DNA of 40,117 bases from assembly GCA_903873395.1 (NCBI GenBank), contig CAIQOJ010000014.1, positions 1 through 40,117 of the forward strand, read 5' to 3'. Within the stretch, counting starts at the first letter, position 1. Each line of letters opens with the position of its first letter. Both the position numbers and the translations under genes were made by a program. The notes under the pieces were generated by a model, which was not told the DNA's origin, did not search any database, and saw only the letters and a program-made list of their open reading frames with translations. Below are positions 1 to 6,237 of the stretch, in pieces. The DNA is from an uncultured Acidimicrobiaceae bacterium (GTDB lineage: Bacteria > Actinomycetota > Acidimicrobiia > Acidimicrobiales > RAAP-2).

Positions 1-954
1 AGTCGAGTGGGCCGAGGAATCCTCGGTGTAGCTGACCGAGCCGATGTTGCCCGATGCGGCCAACTGATCGGTGAAGGTCGACGAACCGGACGTTGAGGTC
101 GAACCTGTGGTCGGTGCAGTCTGGGTGATGGTGACAGCCGTGACGGTCAGGGTGTAGGTCCAGGTACCGGTGTTGCCCAGCGAGTCGGTCGTGGTTCCGG
201 TGACCGTGTAGTCCCCGGCTGGGAGGGAACCCGAGGTTGAGAGTGCACCGGTCGAGGAGACGACCACATCAGTCGAGTGAGCTGAGCTGTCCTCGGTGTA
301 GGTGACGGCGCCGACTCCGTCGGTAGTGGCCAACTGATCCGTGAAGGTCGAGGAACTGGACGTCGAGGTCGAACCTGTCGTTGGGGAGTCCTGGGTGATG
401 GTGACAGCGGTGACGGTCAGGGTGTAAGTCCAGGTCCCGGTGGCACTGGCGGCATCGGTCGCCGATCCATTGATCGTGTAACTGCCGGCAGCCAATGCTG
501 CGGTTGTTGCCACGTTGCCCGAACTGTCAACTGTGAGATCCGGTGAGTCACTTGCGGTGACTGAGTAACTCACCGGTGGAGTGCTCCCTGACATCGACAA
601 TGTGTCGGTAAACGTTGACGATCCGGCCGTCGAGGTCGTACCCGTAGTGGGTGCGTCCTGCGTCAGGTCGGCAGGAGGTGGCGGGGGCACCTCTGTGACT
701 GTGAGATCAAAGGTCCATGTGCCGGTCCCACTTCCATCATCAGTCACGGTGCCTGATACGGAGTAGGTAGCCGGTGTAAGCGTGCCTGTGGTCGACAGCA
801 ATCCGCCATCTGTGACCTGGATGCTTCCTGTGTCTCCGCCCGTCTCAAGGAAGTGCGGTGATCCTGTTGCTCCATCGACGGCCAACTGGGCCGACCAGGC
901 GGAAGACACGTCAGTGACTGTCGTATCCGAAGTAGGTGCAGCCTGGGTGATGGT
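1..954 (-). repeat. Tandem ~270-bp coding repeats (3 full units and 1 partial)
   Basis: Repeat units inside the Ig-like protein gene run, in minus-strand order, from 954 to 670 (285 bp, the most diverged, with a Pro linker), 669 to 403 (267 bp), 402 to 133 (270 bp) and 132 to beyond base 1. The two units nearest the window edge are almost identical in DNA over long stretches, for example around 121-180 and 391-450. This suggests recent duplication or ongoing homogenisation. Such arrays often vary in copy number between strains. Confidence 0.85.
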
Positions 955-1089
955 CGGTGGGGCAGCCTGAGCGACACCGACGTTGGTTGCCATCACTCCG
1001 AATCCGATGAGAAGCGCACCGGCCAGTGCAGCCAATCGGCTCGTGGCCGTCTTGGCCCTCCGACCCGATCCCGTAGTGACGTTCTTCAT
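1..1089 (-). CDS. Exported protein of tandem Ig-like/cadherin-like repeats (partial, C-terminus outside window)
   Basis: Reading the minus strand from the ATG at 1089 gives an uninterrupted frame that leaves the window at base 1, so the C-terminus is missing. An AGGAGG at 1101-1096 lies six bases before this ATG. An in-frame ATG at 1113 is possible but has a poorer ribosome site. The first 40 or so residues form a signal peptide: a basic start (GRRAKTATSR), a hydrophobic core (LAALAGALLIGFGVMA) and an AQA-A cleavage site. The rest is about 90-residue repeats, each starting near TITQ-APTT and ending in G-TGTWTYTLTVTAV, extremely rich in Thr, Ser and Gly with almost no Lys or Arg. A Pro5 linker joins the first two. 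This looks like a beta-sandwich surface or adhesin-type stalk. The ligand is unknown. The leader carries a possible RNA switch (1155-1241). Confidence 0.85.
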   Translation of the reverse strand, partial: MKNVTTGSGRRAKTATSRLAALAGALLIGFGVMATNVGVAQAAPPTITQAAPTSDTTVTDVSSAWSAQLAVDGATGSPHFLETGGDTGSIQVTDGGLLSTTGTLTPATYSVSGTVTDDGSGTGTWTFDLTVTEVPPPPPADLTQDAPTTGTTSTAGSSTFTDTLSMSGSTPPVSYSVTASDSPDLTVDSSGNVATTAALAAGSYTINGSATDAASATGTWTYTLTVTAVTITQDSPTTGSTSTSSSSTFTDQLATTDGVGAVTYTEDSSAHSTDVVVSSTGALSTSGSLPAGDYTVTGTTTDSLGNTGTWTYTLTVTAVTITQTAPTTGSTSTSGSSTFTDQLAASGNIGSVSYTEDSSAHST

Positions 1090-1154
1090 GGACAGCCTCC
1101 TGGCGGTCGACATTTTCATTGCGAATCCTCTACTTCTGCCCATCTGGCCAGGCA

Positions 1155-1241
1155 CGGCCGAACTGCGACGCAGGGCGCCAGCCCTCTTCTTCGGCCGGTT
1201 ACCCGACCATCTTGATCATCCACGGCAAGAAGTAGGGCTGG
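1155..1241 (-). promoter_or_regulatory. Structured leader with two mutually exclusive stems
   Basis: This lies upstream of the Ig-like protein gene. Bases 1178-1191 pair with 1227-1241 (14 pairs with one bulge at 1233, a few more beyond), leaving a loop of about 25 nt at 1198-1222. Bases 1190-1197 also pair perfectly with 1155-1162 (8 bp, CGGCCGAA/TTCGGCCG), enclosing a small hairpin at 1172-1185. The two long stems share bases 1190-1197, so only one can form fully. That is the layout of an attenuator or riboswitch read on the minus strand. I do not recognise a known class. The function is inferred. Confidence 0.45.
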
Positions 1242-1354
1242 CCCTATGTTGATGAAACGTTCGTTCCCCCGAGTCAAGGCGAGTTGACAAGCCTGCGACA
1301 GGGCCAAAGGTCACCAGTGGACATGACGGACATCTGACTGCCGTCTAGCGCCTG

Positions 1355-1828
1355 TCACCACGTCATGTCTCTGGCCAGGGCATCCCAGTCGAGTCGGGCG
1401 ATCGCCTCGACCGCTGATGGAGCGATGGGAAGCGCCCAGGCTTCTTGGAACCAAACAACCGTCAGTTCCGAGAACTCACCTTCTACCCGAGCAACCCTTT
1501 GACTTATGAAGCGAGCCCGGACGCCAATCTTCGGCAGTGGCTCAGCCGTACCAGAGGTTTCTGGGAACCCAGACCCGGATCGCTCGCCTGCGATGCCGAC
1601 AAGCGCCACGGGACGATGCCGTCCACCAGCCCCTTCAACAGCAGCTGCCACCAGTTGCTGATTGAGTTGGACCGTCGGTTCTTGGTTGAACAGGCCTTCG
1701 TAGACGAGCCACTGGTCGATTTCCATCAACTCGAGCCCATGACCATCGACGTGGCGAATGACGCTGCGTGATTCCACGGAAGGCCAGGCTACGGAGGGGG
1801 TGTGACGCGCCTCGTGCTCAACGTGCAC
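1355..1828 (-). CDS. Unknown protein, about 157 aa
   Basis: I do not recognise this protein. The frame looks coding: the C-terminal part (VVWFQEAWALPIAPSAVEAI then ARLDWDALARDMTW) has normal composition, and it fits better than the opposite-strand frame at 1445-1771. No membrane segment or signal peptide is visible. The central part includes VALVGIAGE and a beta-rich stretch (IGVRARFISQRVARVEGEFS). The GTG start at 1828 has no clear ribosome site. A shorter form from the ATG at 1726 (MEIDQWLVYEG) is quite possible, since the first 34 residues look less protein-like. It stands alone, in the same direction as the Ig-like gene and about 265 bases from it. Confidence 0.5.
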   Translation of the reverse strand: MHVEHEARHTPSVAWPSVESRSVIRHVDGHGLELMEIDQWLVYEGLFNQEPTVQLNQQLVAAAVEGAGGRHRPVALVGIAGERSGSGFPETSGTAEPLPKIGVRARFISQRVARVEGEFSELTVVWFQEAWALPIAPSAVEAIARLDWDALARDMTW

Positions 1829-2034
1829 TCCACGTTGGTGGCAAAGGGTTGATACGACTACGAAGAACTCGCTATTCCTTCAGGATCAATAGTGGAGACA
1901 CAACCGGCACCTAGGCTTGAGTTGGTGGGTGGACCCGCAACTCGTCGGGTGTGCCGCCCGCATTTGATCCATCACCTGGCCTGATTCTTTTCCGAGGCGG
2001 CCTGATTCGGTGGCCCGCAATCGATGTGCCAAGT

Positions 2035-2085
2035 CCCCGTAGCTCCAATCACCCCGTAGTCCCAATCACCCCGTAGTCCCAATCA
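2035..2085. repeat. 17-bp tandem repeat, three copies
   Basis: Three head-to-tail copies of CCCCGTAGTCCCAATCA occupy 2035-2051, 2052-2068 and 2069-2085. The first copy differs from the others at two adjacent bases (CT for TC). The array ends two bases before the AAGGA ribosome site of the phosphatase gene, so it lies in that gene's leader or promoter. A 10-bp direct repeat (GGCCTGATTC) lies just upstream at about 1977 and 2000. Confidence 0.9.
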
Positions 2086-2099
2086 CAAGGAACCTTTTC

Positions 2100-3032
2100 T
2101 TGCCTATCCACGACATCATCGGCGACGTCCACGGCCAGTTCGCCAAGTTGGTCGCCCTTCTCGATGCACTCGGCTACCGCTTGGTGGACGGTGCGTATCG
2201 ACACCCAGATCCCGAGCGGACAGCAATCTTCGTAGGTGACCTCATCGACCGCGGGCCTGGACAGGTCGAGACCGTGGAACTGGTACGCGCCATGGTTGAA
2301 GCCGGCAGCGCTCGGATGGTGATGGGAAACCACGAGTTCAACGCCTTGGGCTGGGCCACGCCGATGGATGATGGCTCGGGGGCATGGGCCCGTCCCCATA
2401 ACGAGGCCAAGCGCAGTCAGCACGAGGCGTATCTGGCACAGGTGGTCGAGGGATCTCCCCTTCACCACGAACATCTCGATTGGTTCCGAACACTTCCGCT
2501 GTGGATCGACGAGCCAGGGCTGCCTCGAGTCGTCCACGCCTGCTGGAACGAGCCCGCCATGACGAGTATCCGTGAGGTGCTCGGAGACCAGCCGATGAGC
2601 GCCGAGTTCATCCGTGAGGCCAGTCGCACAGGGTCAAACCTCTACGAGGCAGTCGAGGTGGTGCTGAAGGGACCCGAGGTGGACCTGCCGTCAGGAGTCG
2701 AGTTCCGCCTCGAGAATGAGGACCGCACCCGTGCTCGGATTGCGTGGTGGAACCTTGAGGAGCCGATCCTTTCCAAGATCGCCCTGATTCCCCATGGGCA
2801 GGATGCCGGCACACTTCCCGACACTGAACTGCCACATGCGGTCGATTACCGCTACGAGTCGGACCAGCCGGTCTACTTCGGTCACTACTGGATGCGAGGT
2901 GCGCCAGGACCTGTGGCCGACGGCATGATCTGCGTGGACTACAGCGCCGGCAAGGATGGCTCCCTGGTCGCCTGCACTGTGGATTCGGCTACGCCCGGCA
3001 CCTGGGAGTTCACCGAGATTCCCCATGCATGA
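2100..3032 (+). CDS. Calcineurin-like metallophosphatase (PrpE / diadenosine tetraphosphatase-like)
   Basis: A 310-residue protein with the full set of binuclear-metal phosphoesterase motifs: GDVHG at residues 8-12, GDLIDRGP at about 46-53, and GNHEF at 76-80. These residues bind two metal ions and the phosphate. The spacing fits the bacterial PPP-like branch that includes Ap4A hydrolases and PrpE-type Ser/Thr phosphatases. The substrate cannot be read from sequence. Later histidines (VVHACW, FGHYWMRG) are likely further ligands. The start is TTG at 2100, preceded by AAGGA at 2087-2091. It is transcribed alone, and a hairpin at 3048-3067 follows. No signal peptide, so it is cytoplasmic. Confidence 0.88.
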   Translation: MPIHDIIGDVHGQFAKLVALLDALGYRLVDGAYRHPDPERTAIFVGDLIDRGPGQVETVELVRAMVEAGSARMVMGNHEFNALGWATPMDDGSGAWARPHNEAKRSQHEAYLAQVVEGSPLHHEHLDWFRTLPLWIDEPGLPRVVHACWNEPAMTSIREVLGDQPMSAEFIREASRTGSNLYEAVEVVLKGPEVDLPSGVEFRLENEDRTRARIAWWNLEEPILSKIALIPHGQDAGTLPDTELPHAVDYRYESDQPVYFGHYWMRGAPGPVADGMICVDYSAGKDGSLVACTVDSATPGTWEFTEIPHA

Positions 3033-3047
3033 GGAGGCATGCTGCGC

Positions 3048-3067
3048 GCATCTTGACGCCAAGATGC
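3048..3067 (+). terminator. Terminator-like hairpin after the phosphatase gene
   Basis: A perfect 8-bp stem (GCATCTTG 3048-3055 with CAAGATGC 3060-3067) closes on a 4-nt loop, 16 bases after the phosphatase stop. A competing 7-bp pairing joins GAGGCAT (3034-3040) with ATGCCTC (3064-3070). There is no T-run, which is common for hairpins in GC-rich actinobacteria. Confidence 0.55.
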
Positions 3068-3147
3068 CTCGGGGCCATCCACCGCAGGACGTGCATGATG
3101 CGACCCTCCATCACCACGTGACGAAACCGGCGAGTATGGCGTCGGAG

Positions 3148-3903
3148 TCAGTCGGCGGCAACGGGAGCGAACACCGCTCCTTCAAAGGCGAGGGCCCCTG
3201 CCACCAGCGCTTCGAGGCCTGACGCATCAAGCACGTCGAAGAGCCCGGCCATGCGATCCTCGGTCTCTTCTTCCACCTCTGCCCGCATGGCCAGTGCCTC
3301 GTCTGTCTCGGGGACCCGGTCGTCATCGCCGAACCCATGGAGCCGGTAATAATCGTCTCCTCGGTCGAACTGGCAAGCGGCAGCAAAACTCAGTTCAGAC
3401 TCGGCCACCGCTTCGGTGTGGACCCCGCCACGCACCTCGCGAAGGATCACGGCCCGCCAGTAGGCCTGAGCCAGCAGGTCCTCGGGCACGGGTAGCGCTC
3501 GATAGCCATCGACGAGCGGCCAACGGCCTGTCGGGAGACCGTCGATGACAGTCTGGGCGGCCTCGTTGAATCCACCGAGTACGACGGGGTCGATCCCTCC
3601 GAACGTGGCCTGCGCATAGTCGGCTGCTGATGCCACATGGGCAGCCAGGATGTCTCCGGTGGCTTGCGCCCGTCCGGATTCGACGACGCCGGAAATCATC
3701 CCAGGCTTGAAGAAGGCAAATACCCGGTCGACCTCATCGGCGGACACGTCACCGAGCACCCCGCCGCGTCCACATGCATACAGACTGACCACATCGATGC
3801 CGCACCCCGTGGCACGGGCCACGGCTTGGGGGGAGAAGTAAAACCCGGCACCGACCCCGCCAAGCGGTCCGGCAGTGGCACGTGCAGCTTCGTGAGCATC
3901 CAT
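3148..3903 (-). CDS. SCO6745-family protein (HTH_67-like)
   Basis: A 251-residue protein resembling the actinobacterial SCO6745 family. Seen in the sequence: an N-terminal HEAARATAGPLGG-GAGFYFSP segment, GGVLGDVSADEV, PGMISGVV, a central LLAQAYWRAVILREVRGGVHTEAV block, and a C-terminal TDEALAMRAEVEEETEDRMAGLF helix. In the family this is the typical R-G-EH-L / RAEVE-TD order. The biochemical role of the family is not established; a remote helix-turn-helix fold has been proposed. The ATG at 3903 is 52 bases from the divergent P450 start, so the two genes may share regulation. Cytoplasmic, no membrane segment. Confidence 0.72.
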   Translation of the reverse strand: MDAHEAARATAGPLGGVGAGFYFSPQAVARATGCGIDVVSLYACGRGGVLGDVSADEVDRVFAFFKPGMISGVVESGRAQATGDILAAHVASAADYAQATFGGIDPVVLGGFNEAAQTVIDGLPTGRWPLVDGYRALPVPEDLLAQAYWRAVILREVRGGVHTEAVAESELSFAAACQFDRGDDYYRLHGFGDDDRVPETDEALAMRAEVEEETEDRMAGLFDVLDASGLEALVAGALAFEGAVFAPVAAD

Positions 3904-3955
3904 GGTCGAACCCTAGCCAGCCGAGAAGGCAGACCGCAGGGGTAGCGTTACCAGC

Positions 3956-5173
3956 ATGGCCACTTTGGTGCACGACCTCGACCTGCCACAACTAGACATC
4001 GCCGGCTCGGAGCGGACCGAAGCTCTGGCCGCTGTGGCCGATGCCCGCAACCATCATTGGTTGGCTCAAACCCCACTCGGCTACGCCTGCTCGGCGCGTG
4101 TCGATGCGGTGGCCATCCTGCGAGACAAGCGGTTCCATAGTGCTCTCTCATTGATCCCCCAGATGAACGGGGTTGAACCCGATCCCGACGAAGAACCTCG
4201 TCAGCCGTCGATCCTGGGTATGGAAGGTGAGGACCATGCCCGTCTGCGTCGTCTTGTGGCGCCTGCCTTCACCCCGGCGGCCGCCGATCGGTTCCGGCCG
4301 TTCATGCGTGAGGTGGTCGGCGACTTGGTGGACAAGGTCGTGGGTTCTGGGCGAAGCGAAGTGGTCGCTGACCTCTGCGAGCCCTATCCGATCCCCATCA
4401 TCTGCGAACTTTTCGGGGCACCCAAGGAGGACTGGCTGCAGTTCTCCGCATGGGCCACCGACATCTTCCGGATCTTCAACCAGAACCTGGCCGAAGACCA
4501 GCCCCTGATCCGCAAGGCTGGGGACGAACTAAGCGCCTATGTCGAAGAGCTCATCGCCCAGCGACGGCGCAACCCAGGTGACGATCTCCTGAGCGAGCTC
4601 ATCGCCGTGGAGGAGGCGGGTGACCGCCTGTCGACGCCCGAACTGGTCATGATGGCCGTGGCTGTTCTCATGGCCGGCACGGACACCACCCGCAACCAGT
4701 TGGGCTGTTCTCTCGCCCTTTTCTCTGAGCACCCAGACCAGTGGGCGCGGCTGGCCAAACAGCCTGAGCTAGCGCCCCGAGCGGTCGAAGAGACCATGCG
4801 CTATCTCGGTGCGGTGCGGGGAACAATCCGGGTTGCCAGCGAGGACATCACCTATCGCGATGTCCTCTTCCCGCAGGGCACACTGGTATCGGTCTCGCTG
4901 GCCGGGGCCAACCGAGATACCGATGCCTACGAGGCTCCCGAGGTGTTCGACATCTCCCGTGAGCGCACCACCCAACAGATGACCTTTGGTTCGGGCATTC
5001 ACCATTGCATGGGAGCGGCCCTGGCTCGAGCCGAACTTCAAGAGGCGCTCACCCTCCTGTCGGTGCGCATGCCCGACCTCGCCCCCGACGGACCGGTGGA
5101 ATGGAAGCCCACCACCTTTGGCATCTGGGGGCCCGCTGTCCTGCCCTTGCGCTTCACCCCTGCTCCTGCCTGA
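3956..5173 (+). CDS. Cytochrome P450
   Basis: A complete 405-residue bacterial class I P450, a soluble haem monooxygenase that needs ferredoxin and a reductase from elsewhere. The I-helix oxygen-activation motif is AGTDTT (residues 240-245). The K-helix ExxR is in EETMRY. The haem loop is FGSGIHHCMGAALARAE, with the axial thiolate at Cys351. The C-helix region HARLRRLVAPAFTP contributes haem propionate contacts. The substrate cannot be deduced, and no ferredoxin gene is adjacent. Start ATG at 3956, divergent from the SCO6745-like gene. The next plus-strand gene begins 136 bases after the stop, so it is probably monocistronic. Confidence 0.95.
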   Translation: MATLVHDLDLPQLDIAGSERTEALAAVADARNHHWLAQTPLGYACSARVDAVAILRDKRFHSALSLIPQMNGVEPDPDEEPRQPSILGMEGEDHARLRRLVAPAFTPAAADRFRPFMREVVGDLVDKVVGSGRSEVVADLCEPYPIPIICELFGAPKEDWLQFSAWATDIFRIFNQNLAEDQPLIRKAGDELSAYVEELIAQRRRNPGDDLLSELIAVEEAGDRLSTPELVMMAVAVLMAGTDTTRNQLGCSLALFSEHPDQWARLAKQPELAPRAVEETMRYLGAVRGTIRVASEDITYRDVLFPQGTLVSVSLAGANRDTDAYEAPEVFDISRERTTQQMTFGSGIHHCMGAALARAELQEALTLLSVRMPDLAPDGPVEWKPTTFGIWGPAVLPLRFTPAPA

Positions 5174-5309
5174 GCACCGCTCACCCAACTGCGGCAACAC
5201 CGACGGCCAAAAGACCCCCTGTGGTACGTTGCAGCGACTTGTGATTGCTACTTGGTATTGCAACTAGGTCGGCGGACCTGGGTGGGTGAACCTGGCAGAA
5301 GGAGCGGCG

Positions 5310-6233
5310 GTGCTTTCCTTGGCGCGCGATGTGACGGTGGGAGATCCGGTGGCGGTCGGTCCGGTCCAGATGTTCCCGCTGTTCAGTCCGACGCAGTCAT
5401 CTCTGTCGTATCTGACCTGTGCAGCGGCAACCGGAAGCGGCCTCCTCGAGTGTGACGAACTCAATCCTCCCGATCTAAGCACCGTGATCGCCACCAACCT
5501 GGCCGTGGCGCCCGTGCTCATTCCAAACGGCACCCTTGTCTTCGGTGGTGCACAGTCACGGGTCGTCTCCTCTGGCATCCTCTGTCCTCCTCGAGCCGTG
5601 GTCATGGTGTCGGTGGCCGGGGTCGACCCCGAGCGCTGGGGACCGTTCGGGCCCTTGTCCCCGACCGACCGCAGCGCTCCAGGTTCGGTGCGGGCAGTAC
5701 TTGCCGACACCGTCCGTGCCGGCGGGCCCGATCCACACCTCAGTCAGGCTGACCAAGACGCGGCGTGGCTCGCGTGCGCATCGATCCTGGAGTCGACTTC
5801 CTCCCAAGGGGGCGACCTGTGCGACTCCATCGAGGAACGAGCGTCGCTCCTGATGCCCCACCTGGAACACCTGGTAGCGCAGGACGGGCAGACCGGTCTC
5901 GTCTGTGTCATCGGTGATCAGGTGGCGGGCATGGACATCTTCGATCGGCCCGCAGCTCTGGCCCGCCATCTACCGGGCATCCTGATCGGCCACGCCTTGG
6001 ATTCTTCTGGGAGAGCTAGCTCCATTGACGAGATGGAAGCAAGCTACGTCGCCACCGAATCCGTCTACCAATTCCTGGAACTCGTCGACGGCGCGTCGAC
6101 ATCGCTCCTTCCCGGTGGCGGGATGGCAGACGGTTTCCGGCTCGATGGTGCGGTGGTCGGGGCGGGGCTCCGCTACGACGACGAGGTCGTGCATCTAGCG
6201 GCGTTCACCTCGCCGGTGCCCAGGGGGCGCTGA
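5310..6233 (+). CDS. ARPP-1-like domain protein
   Basis: About 307 residues. An AAGGAG at 5299-5304 sits five bases before the GTG at 5310, so I prefer this start to the in-frame GTG at 5286. The N-terminal 130 residues match my memory of the ARPP-1 domain, named for association with ADP-ribosylglycohydrolase and rhodanese-phosphatase proteins. Features are VGPVQMFPLF, YLTCAAATGSGLL, a V-N-PVLIPNGTLVFGGAQSR block (normally LL-DGEELVGAKQNR) and a VVMVSVAGVDPERW block (normally IPVSCVEQGRW). The acidic DGEE is replaced by NGTL here. The C-terminal half (LLMPHLEHLVAQDGQTGLVC, GDQVAGMDIFD) also fits. No catalytic role is established. It converges with the helicase gene; the stops are four bases apart. 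Confidence 0.65.
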   Translation: MLSLARDVTVGDPVAVGPVQMFPLFSPTQSSLSYLTCAAATGSGLLECDELNPPDLSTVIATNLAVAPVLIPNGTLVFGGAQSRVVSSGILCPPRAVVMVSVAGVDPERWGPFGPLSPTDRSAPGSVRAVLADTVRAGGPDPHLSQADQDAAWLACASILESTSSQGGDLCDSIEERASLLMPHLEHLVAQDGQTGLVCVIGDQVAGMDIFDRPAALARHLPGILIGHALDSSGRASSIDEMEASYVATESVYQFLELVDGASTSLLPGGGMADGFRLDGAVVGAGLRYDDEVVHLAAFTSPVPRGR

Positions 6234-6237
6234 GGGC

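Noticed and set aside
1151..1205. Faint likeness to a cyclic-di-GMP (GEMM) riboswitch on the plus strand (GACGCA, GGTTACC)
   Set aside because: No plus-strand gene starts nearby (the next is at 2100), and the diagnostic bases GGCAAACC and GACGCAAAGCC are only partly met.
1445..1771. Plus-strand 108-residue frame opposite the 1355-1828 gene
   Set aside because: Unusual composition, no ribosome site and no family features; the opposite frame reads as protein.
5228..5266. GTTGCA...TGCAAC inverted repeat before the ARPP-1-like gene, considered as an operator
   Set aside because: Only six bases per arm with a 25-base spacer, which is weak enough to occur by chance.
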